The notes: generated by a model from the sequence alone, not told the origin. 7,846 bases of DNA from Actinomycetota bacterium (GCA_005883905.1 VAYD01000231.1:1-7846); one strand, 5' to 3'; shown: positions 1 to 7,308, counted from the stretch's first letter. Made by a program: numbers and translations.

Positions 1-2276
1 CGGCATGGTCGGCGGCGTGTTCACGCGCCTGGGCGCAGACGGGCGGCCGGTGAAGGGCACGGGCGGGCGCATGTGGGTCGCCGCGTACGACACTGCGGGC
101 ACGCCGCCATACGACTTCGTCTGGATAGCCGGCCGCCGCCCGGGAACCGGCGCCGAGCTTGCCGTCGAGCGCCGGTGGGCGGGCGACCACGGCATCAAGG
201 TCGGGCAGACCCTGCGCGTCGGCACGCCCGCGGGGCCGCGCACGCTGCCGGTCGTGGGGCTGTTCAAGTTCTCCGACAACCTCAACTTCGGCGGCCAGGG
301 CCTCGCGGCAATGCCCGCCGGCGCGGCGCGCCCGCTGTTCGGGATCGCGTCGGGCTACCACCAGATCAGCATCGAGGCGTCGGATCGCAAGGACGTGGGC
401 GCGCTGCAGCGACGCGTGCAGGCGGCGCTCGGCAGCGGCGTCGAGGTGCGGACGCCGCAGGGCGTCGGCACGACACGGCCAGGCAGCTGCAGGCGCTCGA
501 CGTCGTTCTCTACTTCTTCGCCGGCGTCGCGCTGTTCGTGGGCGGCTTCCTGATCCTCAACGCGTTCAACATGACCGTCCTCCAGCGGACCCGCGAGCTG
601 GGCATGCTTCGGACGCTGGGCGCAACGCGCCGGATGGTCAAGCGGACCGTGCTGCTCGAGGCGCTGGTCCTCGGCGTCGTCGGCTCATTGTTGGGACTGG
701 GGCTCGGCCTCGGCCTCGCGGTCGGGCTGACGCAGCTGATGAAGGGGTTCGGCATCCCGGTCGGCAACCTGTCGGTCGGGCTCGGCCCGGCCGTGATCGC
801 GGTCATCACCGGACTGATCGCGACGTTCACCGGCGCGTACTGGCCGGCGCGCCGCGCCGGGCGGATCGCGCCGATCCGCGCCGTGCTCGGCCAGCGCTCG
901 GAGAGCGGCGCACGGCACCGCGCGGCGCGCGGGATCGCTGGCCTCGTCCTGTTCCTCCCGGGCGCGATCTTCGGCGGCTCGCTGTGGATGAACAACACGA
1001 CCTCGGGCGCACTCAGTGGCCTGCTTGCGACGCTGCTGACGATGGCGATGTTCGTCGGCATGGTCTCATCACGCCGCTCGTCGGGCTGCTGACGCGCCCG
1101 TTGCGCCGGCTGTCGCCCACCGGTGGGCGCATGGCGGGTGACGCCACGCGCACGAACGCAGCGCGCACCGCCGCGACCGCGGTCGCGCTGACGATCGGGC
1201 TGTCGGTCGTCGTCGTGAACTCAGGCATGACCTCGAGCTTCCTCGGCACGATCCGCTCGCAGATCGACAGCGCGTACGCGCGCGACGCCACGGTGCAGCC
1301 GTACGGCGCGCGCCCCGAGGAGGGCGGCGCGCAGACGATGGACGCCTCCGTCCGGCGCGAGATCGCGGCGCTGCCCGGCGCCGGGACGGTCACGCCGCTG
1401 CGCCTCACCGCGATCGAGATGCCGCTCCGCAAGAGCCTGCCCGGGCTCGCGCAGGGCTTGGACCCGGCCGTTTACGGCGCGGTCGACCACTCGCCGATCC
1501 AGGGCGCGACACGCGCGCAGGCGCTCGCCGGGCTGGCCCGCGGTGGCGTGATGGTCTCGGGCGGCTACGCGCGCGGCGTCGGCATCCATGTCGGCGACGC
1601 CGTCCGTCTGCACGGTCCGAGCGGCACCCGCAGCGCGCGCGTCGCCGGGCTCGTCAACGCCGTCACGCCGCTGCCGTCGCTGTTCGTGTCGCTGCGCACG
1701 ATGCGCGAGATCTACGGCGTGACGAACGACGCACAGCTCTTGATCAAGGCGCGTCCCGGCACGGACGACGCCGCGTTCGTCGCCTCGGTCGATCGCCTGA
1801 TCGCGCGCCGCCACCCGGAGCTCGAGACGCTTTCGACAGCCGAGATCAAGGACCAGATCAGCACCGAGGTCAATCGCCAGTTCGGGCTCTTCAACGCGAT
1901 CCTCTACGTCGCGATCATCGTGAGCCTGCTGGGCGTCGTGAACACGCTGGCGATGTCAGTCGCCGAGCGCACGCGCGAGATCGGACTGCTGCGTGCGCTC
2001 GGCGCATCGCGCTGGCTCGTGCGCCTGAGCATGCTCGACGAGAGCCTGCTCATCACGAGCTCCGGCGCGATCGCGGGCGTCGGCCTGGGGGTGCTGATCG
2101 GGTGGAGCTGGGTGCAGAGCCTCGACACGTTCATGCCGGGGATCGCCTTCCATCTGCCTGTCGGCGCGATCGCGACGATCGCCCTCGCCGCGGTCATCCT
2201 GGGCGTCATCGCCGCAGCCCTGCCCGCGCGCCGGGCCGCGTGCCTCGACGTCATCGACGCCCTCGCCTACGAGTGA
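1..2276 (+). CDS. MacB/FtsX-family ABC transporter permease, 5'-truncated by the window, with two apparent frameshifts
   Basis: This is the large membrane subunit of an ABC exporter of the MacB/LolC/FtsX type. Such proteins use an ATPase partner (not in the window, probably upstream) to drive release or extrusion of lipids, peptides or drugs; the substrate cannot be told. Reading begins in frame 2 at the window edge with an extracytoplasmic core (to about 470), continues in frame 1 with a first FtsX block (helix near 500-560, RTRELGMLRTLGA at about 586-624, two more helices to about 850) and a helix pair near 930-1065. It ends in frame 3 with a second core domain and a second FtsX block (RTREIGLLRALGAS near 1968-2010, last helix near 2160-2225, C-terminus DALAYE). 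This duplicated layout is normal for permeases of about 800-850 residues, so roughly 90 N-terminal residues are missing. The frame slips back by one near 471 and near 1065. One extra C at each place restores a continuous protein, so this is either a fresh pseudogene or a sequence error. Family is confident; gene state is not. Confidence 0.88.
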
Positions 2277-2278
2277 CC

Positions 2279-2302
2279 GCCGCCGGCGGCTACGCGGCCG
2301 CC
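2279..2302. terminator. GC-rich dyad between convergent genes, possible bidirectional terminator
   Basis: Positions 2279-2290 form a perfect 12-base palindrome (GCCGCCGGCGGC). An overlapping alternative hairpin has a 6 bp stem (2285-2290 with 2297-2302) and a 6-base loop. It lies directly after the permease stop codon and overlaps the last codons of the opposing membrane protein gene, where a shared terminator would be expected. There is no T-tract on either strand, and such dyads arise by chance in DNA this GC-rich, so the call is weak. Confidence 0.22.
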
Positions 2303-2751
2303 TGGAGGTGGCGATGGGTCCCGCGCAGGGCGATCCCGGCGAGCGGCGCCTTCGCCGAGGCGCCGTAGGCGTAGCCGCTGACCGCGACGACCGCCCCTTC
2401 GACGAAGAGCGACGCAAGCCCGAGCGGCTCCGTCCAGTTGCCGATGTCGTCGGTCGCGTTGGGCAGCCCGACCGTGCGGCTGAGGACGTAGCCGGTGATC
2501 GCGCTCGCCGCGAGCAGGCCGGCCGCGATCCAGAGGCGCCGGTCACGGCTGTGCATCAGGCCGCCGGCGACCGCGACGCTGCCGACCATCAGCGCGATGT
2601 ACATCCAGGCGATGTAGGGCGTCTCGCTGAACTTGCCGATCGAGTCCAGCAGGTGGATCAACGCGATGCCGGCGAGGCCGACGATGCCGACCGCCCGCGT
2701 GATGAAGTCGCGCGCCAGATGCTCGATGTGGGGATTCGTCTCGTGGTCCAT
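2290..2751 (-). CDS. Four-helix membrane protein of unknown function
   Basis: This 153-residue protein has four predicted membrane helices at about residues 17-37, 46-66, 73-92 and 108-129, with short loops and a cytosol-like tail. Helix 1 carries a His (H33, in LIHLLD). The loop before helix 4 has a striking segment SRTVGLPNATDDIGNWTEP (91-109), followed in helix 4 by another acidic residue (E118). From memory, small actinobacterial membrane proteins with a His in the first helix and an SRT-x-GLP motif before the last helix occur near copper or cupredoxin genes, but I know of no assigned function. Metal or heme binding by H33 and the helix-4 acids would be inference. The ATG start is preceded on its own strand by a G-rich AGTGGGGG, a weak ribosome site. 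The gene converges on the permease with a 13-base gap and diverges from the response regulator across 2752-2843. It looks intact. Confidence 0.85.
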   Translation of the reverse strand: MDHETNPHIEHLARDFITRAVGIVGLAGIALIHLLDSIGKFSETPYIAWMYIALMVGSVAVAGGLMHSRDRRLWIAAGLLAASAITGYVLSRTVGLPNATDDIGNWTEPLGLASLFVEGAVVAVSGYAYGASAKAPLAGIALRGTHRHLQAAA

Positions 2752-2796
2752 GCGCCCCCACTATTGACATGACGCTCCACTTCGCAGCCAACCGAA

Positions 2797-2836
2797 GGCA
2801 AAGATTTGGTCAAAGTCCCGAAACCGCACCTACGAT
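2797..2836 (+). promoter_or_regulatory. Candidate promoter of the response regulator, with leaderless start and direct repeats
   Basis: TACGAT at 2831-2836 fits the TAnnnT form of a -10 element and lies 7 bases before the ATG at 2844, the spacing expected for a leaderless mRNA, which is common in Actinomycetota. No Shine-Dalgarno sequence precedes that ATG. Two direct repeats, GGCAAAG (2797-2803) and GGTCAAAG (2808-2815), are offset by 11 bases (12 for the CAAAG core), about one helical turn, and cover the -47 to -29 region. OmpR-family regulators often bind such repeats, so autoregulation is possible. The -35 match is poor. This is pattern reading only. Confidence 0.3.
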
Positions 2837-2843
2837 GCCCGCG

Positions 2844-3515
2844 ATGTCGCACCGCCTGCTGCTCGCCGAGGACGACGCCGGGATCTTCGAGCCGCTCGAG
2901 CGCGCCCTGACGCGCGAGGGCTATGCGGTCGAAGTCGTGGTCGATGGCGTCACCGCGGCGGCGCGGGGGGTCGAGGGCGACCACGACCTCCTCGTCCTGG
3001 ACGTCGAGCTCCCCGGGCTCGACGGCCTCGAGGTCTGCCGCCAGGTGCGAGCCGCTCGACCGCGCGTGCCCGTCCTGATCCTCACCGCGCGCGACGAGGA
3101 GCTCGACGCGGTTCATGGCCTGGATGCCGGGGCCGACGACTACGTCACCAAGCCGTTCCGGCTCGCCGAGCTGCTGGCGCGCATCCGCGCGATGCTGCGC
3201 CGTGCTGATCCGCCGACGCTGAACGCGCGGGGCGTGCGCGTCGATCCCAAGGCCCGGCGCGTATGGCGCGACGGGGCCGAGCTCGACCTGACGCCGAAGG
3301 AGTTCGACCTGCTGGAGCTTCTGCTGCGCGACGCCGGGCACGTCGTGACCCGTGAGCGCGCGATGTCCGAGGTCTGGGACGAGAACTGGTTCGGGTCGAC
3401 AAAGACGCTCGACATGCACGTGTCTGCGCTGCGCCGCAAGCTCGGCGACGACGCGAACGCACCCGAGCTGCTGACGACGGTGCGCGGCGTCGGCTTCCGG
3501 TTCGAGCCGAGCTGA
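2844..3515 (+). CDS. OmpR/PhoB-family two-component response regulator
   Basis: This DNA-binding transcription regulator is activated by phosphoryl transfer from the kinase encoded just downstream. From the ATG at 2844 it is 223 residues, the usual family length. The receiver domain (about 3-115) shows the acidic pair D10/D11, the phospho-acceptor D53 in LDVELPGLDG, T81 in LILTA and K103 in VTKPF. The winged-helix domain (about 130-222) has LTPKEFDLLELLL, recognition helix TLDMHVSALRRKLG and the closing TVRGVGFRFE. An in-frame ATG at 2835 would add three residues (MPA). I prefer 2844 because a -10-like element sits 7 bases upstream of it. A farther in-frame start at 2769 would add a tail unrelated to the family. 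The gene is divergent from the 4-helix membrane protein and 6 bases ahead of the kinase, so the pair is almost surely one transcript. Target genes are unknown; the neighbouring copper genes are candidates. Confidence 0.95.
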   Translation: MSHRLLLAEDDAGIFEPLERALTREGYAVEVVVDGVTAAARGVEGDHDLLVLDVELPGLDGLEVCRQVRAARPRVPVLILTARDEELDAVHGLDAGADDYVTKPFRLAELLARIRAMLRRADPPTLNARGVRVDPKARRVWRDGAELDLTPKEFDLLELLLRDAGHVVTRERAMSEVWDENWFGSTKTLDMHVSALRRKLGDDANAPELLTTVRGVGFRFEPS

Positions 3516-3521
3516 GCCGCC

Positions 3522-4751
3522 GTGCGCACGCGCCTGCTGGTCTCGACCGTGGGGATCGCGCTCGCCGCGGTGCTCGTACTTGGCGTCCCGCTCGGCGTCG
3601 TCCAGGCCAGGCGCGAGCGCAGCACCGCGACGTCGCGCCTGGAGCGCGAAGCCGACGCGGTCGCGGCCGCGGTCGACGACCGGCTCGAGGCACACAAGCG
3701 GCTCGATCCAGCGCGCCTCAGGGCGCTCGTGCGCCGCGGCCACAGCGTGACGATCACCGTGCCGGGGCGGACCGCTACGGTCGTCGGCTCGCCGATCGAC
3801 GGCAGCGCGCTCCGGGTCCCCTCGGGCGCCTCGCAGCGCGCGCGGGTGATCGCGGCCGCGCCGATGAGCGAGCTGAGCGAGCGCCAGCGCCACGTGTGGC
3901 TCGTCGTCAGCGCGCTCTCCGCGGCGGGCATCCTCGCCGCCGTCCTGCTCGCGCTCGTGCAGGGCCGCCGCCTCGCGCGCCCGCTCGAGCGCCTCGCGCG
4001 CACCTCGAGCCGGCTGGGAACGGGCGACTTCTCGGCCCGCGCAGCGCACTCGCGCGTGCCGGAGATCGATGCCGTCGCGCAGGCGCTCGACGCCAGCGCG
4101 GTGCGCATCGCGCGACTGATCGGCCGCGAGCGGGAGTTCTCGGCGAACGTCTCGCACCAGCTGCGCACGCCGCTGACCGGTCTGCGGCTGCGGCTCGAAG
4201 AGCTCGGGACGCTGCACGATCGCGACGAGATCGCCCACGAGGTCGAGCGCGCGCTGGACCAGACCGATCGCCTCGAGCGCACGATCGGGGAGCTCCTGGC
4301 GGCGAGCCGCGGTGCGGACCGCGACCTGCGCTCGCTGCGGCTCGACGAGCTGGTTGCCGAGCACGCCGCAGGCTGGCGCCCGATCTTCGCCGGGGCAGGC
4401 AGGCGCCTCGTTGTCGGCGCGTCGTCGCCGGTCATGGCGCTCGTCTCCGCCGGCGCGGTCGGCCAGGCGCTCGACGTCCTGCTCGAGAACGCGCTGCGTC
4501 ACGGCGCGGGGCCGGTCGCGGTCCTGCTGGAGGGCCTCGACGACGAGGCGCGCATCTCCGTGCTCGACCAGGGCCCGGGGATCCCCGAGCAGGCTCGAGC
4601 CGCGATCTTCGAGCGCGGCAGCTCGCTCGCCGGCGGCACCGGCGTGGGGCTGTCTCTCGCGCGCGCGCTCGTCGAGGCCGACGGCGGCCGGCTCGTGCTC
4701 GCCGAGCGTAGCCCGCCGCGCTTCGAGATCCGGCTGCGGGTGCCGCGCTGA
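3522..4751 (+). CDS. Membrane-bound HAMP/HisKA sensor histidine kinase, partner of the preceding regulator
   Basis: This 409-residue kinase detects a signal at the membrane and phosphorylates the upstream regulator. Helix 1 (about 5-28) and helix 2 (about 125-146) flank an external region of some 95 residues that I do not recognise, so the signal is unknown. A HAMP linker (about 147-200, with RPLERL) leads to HisKA with the phospho-acceptor H212 in NVSHQLRTPLTG. The ATPase domain shows the N box LLENALRHG (N323), the G1 box LDQGPGIP (D349), an F box IFERG (362-366) and the G2 box GGTGVGLSLA (371-380). All catalytic motifs are present. It starts at GTG, 6 bases after the regulator stop and without a clear ribosome site, which fits translational coupling. 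A strong hairpin follows the stop codon, suggesting the two-gene operon ends here. Confidence 0.95.
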   Translation: MRTRLLVSTVGIALAAVLVLGVPLGVVQARRERSTATSRLEREADAVAAAVDDRLEAHKRLDPARLRALVRRGHSVTITVPGRTATVVGSPIDGSALRVPSGASQRARVIAAAPMSELSERQRHVWLVVSALSAAGILAAVLLALVQGRRLARPLERLARTSSRLGTGDFSARAAHSRVPEIDAVAQALDASAVRIARLIGREREFSANVSHQLRTPLTGLRLRLEELGTLHDRDEIAHEVERALDQTDRLERTIGELLAASRGADRDLRSLRLDELVAEHAAGWRPIFAGAGRRLVVGASSPVMALVSAGAVGQALDVLLENALRHGAGPVAVLLEGLDDEARISVLDQGPGIPEQARAAIFERGSSLAGGTGVGLSLARALVEADGGRLVLAERSPPRFEIRLRVPR

Positions 4752-4754
4752 GCG

Positions 4755-4777
4755 CGGTTGCGGGTTCCCCGCAGCCG
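4755..4777 (+). terminator. Hairpin after the kinase gene, likely intrinsic terminator without a T-tract
   Basis: A 10 bp stem (4755-4764 with 4768-4777) closes a 3-base TTC loop and contains one G-T wobble pair (4758 with 4774). It begins 3 bases after the kinase stop codon. No T-run follows, as is common for terminators in high-GC Actinomycetota. It could equally be a transcript-stabilising 3' hairpin. The rest of the gap to 4830 holds no clear promoter that I can see. Confidence 0.4.
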
Positions 4778-4830
4778 GCATGTGGTCGCCACCCGATGCG
4801 GCGCGTCCGGGGCGGGCGGATGCTGGCGCC

Positions 4831-5387
4831 ATGACTCTCATGCCCCCCGATACCGAGGTCCAGCCTGACGACGGCAACGCCTCCACGGAGTTAACGCGTT
4901 CAGCATCTTCGCGTTGCTGGCATTGCTGCTCTCTGGCGCCACGCTGCTGGCCGTCGCGTTCAAGCTCGACAAGTCGACGTCCCCGAGCGTCAATGTGACG
5001 GCGCCCGTCACGAACGCCGTGACGCCGCCCGCTGCCGCCGCGCCCGCGCCGGCGCTCCCACACAAGGTCGGCGTCGGGCTGCGCGAGTTCGTGGTCGACA
5101 CGACTACGAACACTGCCGCCGCGGGCAAGGTCGCGTTCAACGTGCACAACACCGGCAACGTGACCCACGAGTTCGTGGTCCTGCGGACGGCAAAGCCGGC
5201 CGGCTCCCTGCTGAAGGGCGCACGCGCCGACGAGAGCGGCAACGTCGGCGAGACCGGCGACCTGAAGGCCGGCGCGTCCAAGAAGCTGACGCTGAATCTG
5301 AAGCCCGGCCACTACGCGCTGATCTGCAACCTGCCCGGCCACTACAACTCCGGCCAGCACACGGACTTCACCGTGAAGCAACAATAG
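4831..5387 (+). CDS. Membrane-anchored cupredoxin (type-1 copper protein), apparent frameshift near its start
   Basis: This is a blue-copper electron carrier or copper-binding protein facing the outside of the cell. The domain (about 5060-5387) has the His of VTHEF (5166), Cys of ICNLPGH (5325), His five residues on (5340), then Gln (5355) where related proteins usually have the axial Met. A Gly/Tyr-poor Ala-Pro linker (about 5025-5060) joins it to one N-terminal helix (about 4896-4965), with no lipobox seen. The helix runs open upstream to a stop at 4866 with no ATG or GTG start; a TTG at 4914 would begin inside it. In frame 1, ATG 4831 gives a polar 20-residue lead ending STE at 4890, and one extra G there joins it to VNAFSIFALL in frame 3, making a 185-residue protein. 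ATG 4843 is an alternative. The next kinase gene starts 5 bases after the stop. Family is certain; the N-terminus is inferred. Confidence 0.85.
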
Positions 5388-5392
5388 GCCGC

Positions 5393-7054
5393 GTGGCCGG
5401 CACACACCTCGATGCCGAACGCCTCGCCCGCCTCCTCGAGGTTGGGCGCGGCCTCGTCGCGGAGCTCCACCTCGAGGCGGTGCTCGACCGCCTCCTGGAG
5501 ACCGCCCGGGAGCTGACCGGCGCGCGTTATGCGGCGCTCGGCGTCCTGGACGCCGAGCGCGTCGAGCTCGCGCGCTTCATCACGCGCGGCGTCGACGACG
5601 ACACGCATCGCGCGATCGGCGACCTGCCGCGCGGGCGAGGAATCCTGGGTGCCCTCATCAACGAGCCCAAGCCGCTGCGCCTCGATGACGTCAGCACCGA
5701 TCCGCGCAGCTACGGCTTCCCGGTCAACCACCCGCCGATGCACACGTTCCTCGGCGTCCCGGTGATCATCCGCGGCGAGGCATGGGGCAACCTCTACCTG
5801 ACCGAGAAGGCGGGCGGCGACCCCTTCGACGAGGCCGACGAGGCGGCGGTCACCGTCCTCGCGGACTGGGCGGCGATCGCGATCGAGAACGCGCGCCTGT
5901 ACACCTCACTCGAGAAGCGCAGCGCCGATCTCGAGCGAGCCGTGCGCGGCTTCGAGGCCACCTCGGCGATCGCCACAGCGCTCGGCACCGAGACGAGCCT
6001 CGACCGTGTGCTGGAGCTGGTCGTCAAGCGCGCCCGCGCGCTCGTGGAGGCGCGTAGCGTGGTCGTGCTGCTGCGCGAGGGCGACGAGCTCGTGCTCGCC
6101 GCCGCGGCGGGACAGGTCGGCAGGGGCGAGGAGCGGCGGATCCCGGTCGCCGGCTCGACCACCGGCGAGGTGCTCGAAAGCGAGCGCCCGCGGCGCATCG
6201 ACGACGTCGAGTCGCAGCTGAGGATCCCGGCCGAGCGCCTCGGGGTCACCGACGCGTCGGTCGCGCTGCTCGTGCCGCTCGTCTACCGCGGCCGTCCGCT
6301 CGGCGTCCTGGCCGCGTTCGACCGGCTCTCCGGCGACGAGAGCTTCACGAACGACGACGAGCAGGTGATGCGTGCCTTCGCGGCCAGCGCCGCGACGGCG
6401 GTGGCGACGGCCCGGACCGTCGAGGAGGACCGGCTGCGCCATTCCCTGCAGGCGGCCGAGTCCGAGCGCCGCCGCTGGGCGCGCGAGCTCCACGACGAGA
6501 CGCTGCAGGCGCTCGGCGGCCTCAACGTCCTGCTCAAGAGCGCCGGGCGCAGCAGCGACCCCGCCGTGTTGCGCGAAGCGATCGCGGATGCGAGCGAGCA
6601 CCTCGCGCGCGAGATCGAGAACCTGCGCGCGATCATCACCGAGCTGCGCCCCGCAGCGCTCGACGAGCTCGGCCTCGCCCCTGCGCTGACGACCCTCGTC
6701 AAGCGCGTCGAGACGGCGAGCGGGCTCGCGATCGATGCCGCGATCGACCTCGACCGGCGCCTCGCCGACGAGCAGGAGACCGTCGCATATCGCGTCGTGC
6801 AGGAGGCGCTGTCGAACATCGTCAAACACGCGCACGCGACGAACGCCAGTGTGGCGGTCGGGACCGAGGACGGCGAGCTTCACATCACGGTCGCCGACGA
6901 CGGCCGAGGCTTCGACCCGGCCTCGCCGACCGGCGGCTTCGGGCTCGTCGGCATGCGCGAGCGGATCGACCTCGCGGGCGGCCGCTTGACGGTCGAGCGT
7001 GCCGATCCAGGCACGCGCGTGACGGTCGCACTGCCGGTGCAGGCGCGACCGTAG
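5393..7054 (+). CDS. Soluble two-GAF sensor histidine kinase of the DosS/DevS (NarL-partner) type
   Basis: This 553-residue cytosolic kinase has no membrane helix. GAF 1 spans about 28-170, GAF 2 about 187-343, HisKA_3 about 355-425 and the ATPase domain about 460-550. Acceptor H367 lies in RELHDETLQAL, followed by ELRPAALDELGL (417-428). The N box is EALSNIVKHAHA (N475), then VADDGRGFD (500-508) and GGFGLVGMRER (514-524). GAF 1 contains YGFPVNHPPMHTFLGVP with H113, and Y135 in NLYLTEK. These match, at an identical 22-residue spacing, the heme-ligand His149 and distal Tyr171 of mycobacterial DosS as I recall them. Heme-based sensing of O2, NO, CO or redox state is therefore plausible but inferred. 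Kinases of this class pair with NarL/LuxR-type regulators and none is in the window. The GTG start lies 5 bases after the cupredoxin stop, so the two genes are probably co-transcribed. Lacking a ribosome site, its translation may be coupled. Confidence 0.93.
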   Translation: MAGTHLDAERLARLLEVGRGLVAELHLEAVLDRLLETARELTGARYAALGVLDAERVELARFITRGVDDDTHRAIGDLPRGRGILGALINEPKPLRLDDVSTDPRSYGFPVNHPPMHTFLGVPVIIRGEAWGNLYLTEKAGGDPFDEADEAAVTVLADWAAIAIENARLYTSLEKRSADLERAVRGFEATSAIATALGTETSLDRVLELVVKRARALVEARSVVVLLREGDELVLAAAAGQVGRGEERRIPVAGSTTGEVLESERPRRIDDVESQLRIPAERLGVTDASVALLVPLVYRGRPLGVLAAFDRLSGDESFTNDDEQVMRAFAASAATAVATARTVEEDRLRHSLQAAESERRRWARELHDETLQALGGLNVLLKSAGRSSDPAVLREAIADASEHLAREIENLRAIITELRPAALDELGLAPALTTLVKRVETASGLAIDAAIDLDRRLADEQETVAYRVVQEALSNIVKHAHATNASVAVGTEDGELHITVADDGRGFDPASPTGGFGLVGMRERIDLAGGRLTVERADPGTRVTVALPVQARP

Positions 7055-7089
7055 AAACCCGCAGGCGGTCGGCGGTCACGTGCCGATGG

Positions 7090-7105
7090 CTCGGCGGCCG
7101 CCGAG
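7090..7105. repeat. 16-base perfect palindrome before the small membrane protein gene
   Basis: CTCGGCGGCCGCCGAG is self-complementary and as RNA could fold with a 6 bp stem and GGCC loop. It lies 36 bases after the kinase stop and 15 bases before the next ATG. It may be an operator, a weak terminator or attenuator, or a chance GC-rich dyad. There is no T-tract. The remainder of 7055-7120 shows no recognisable promoter. Confidence 0.3.
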
Positions 7106-7120
7106 GCCGATCCTGGATGC

Positions 7121-7306
7121 ATGAGCAACCAGAACTTGAGCCTCACCCCGCTACTGATCGCGTTCCTGCTGGTCTACGCCGTCGCGGTGATGATCTGCGG
7201 CGTCCTGGTGGACGGAACGATCGCGCTCGCCTTCGTGGCCGTCGCCGTCATGGCCGTGCTCGCGACCCTTATCGGCGTCGAGCTCTTCCGCAAGCTGGAG
7301 GACTGA
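7121..7306 (+). CDS. Small two-helix membrane protein (61 residues), unknown function
   Basis: The protein MSNQNLSLTPLL... has two hydrophobic segments (about residues 9-30 and 33-55) joined by a tight VDG turn and a charged end FRKLED. I do not recognise a family. The ORF is credible because its 3' end carries the strong ribosome site of the next gene and its stop lies only 2 bases before that gene's GTG, the layout of a co-translated pair. By position it may be a helper, anchor or assembly partner of the multicopper oxidase-like enzyme, but that is only inferred from adjacency. Its own start has no convincing Shine-Dalgarno sequence; no other start in this frame fits better. Confidence 0.72.
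   Translation: MSNQNLSLTPLLIAFLLVYAVAVMICGVLVDGTIALAFVAVAVMAVLATLIGVELFRKLED
7297..7301 (+). promoter_or_regulatory. Ribosome binding site of the oxidase gene
   Basis: GGAGG at 7297-7301 sits 7 bases before the GTG at 7309, inside the last codons of the small membrane protein gene. It is the best Shine-Dalgarno sequence I noticed in the window. It fixes GTG 7309 as the oxidase start, even though the frame opened there does not continue into the conserved domain. Confidence 0.7.
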
Positions 7307-7308
7307 CC

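Noticed and set aside
1..553. ATG at 5 as a true gene start
   Set aside because: The frame is open to the window edge and the protein begins mid-domain, so the real start lies upstream.
2764..2769. TTGACA, a perfect -35 hexamer on the plus strand
   Set aside because: No -10-like sequence at 16-19 bases downstream; it is more likely chance in the divergent spacer.
3140..4435. Minus-strand open frame of 431 codons
   Set aside because: Ser/Arg-rich low-complexity translation opposite the regulator and kinase; no recognisable motif.
4914..5387. Cupredoxin beginning at TTG 4914
   Set aside because: It would start inside the hydrophobic anchor with no ribosome site; the hydrophobic run clearly extends upstream in the same frame.
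2658..5405. Minus-strand open frame of 915 codons
   Set aside because: It runs antisense to four well-supported genes, is Arg/Gly/Ala-rich without domain motifs, and is the usual shadow of GC-rich codon bias.
7078..7083. CACGTG palindrome
   Set aside because: A six-base palindrome of this composition is expected by chance, and no partner element or known regulator is evident.
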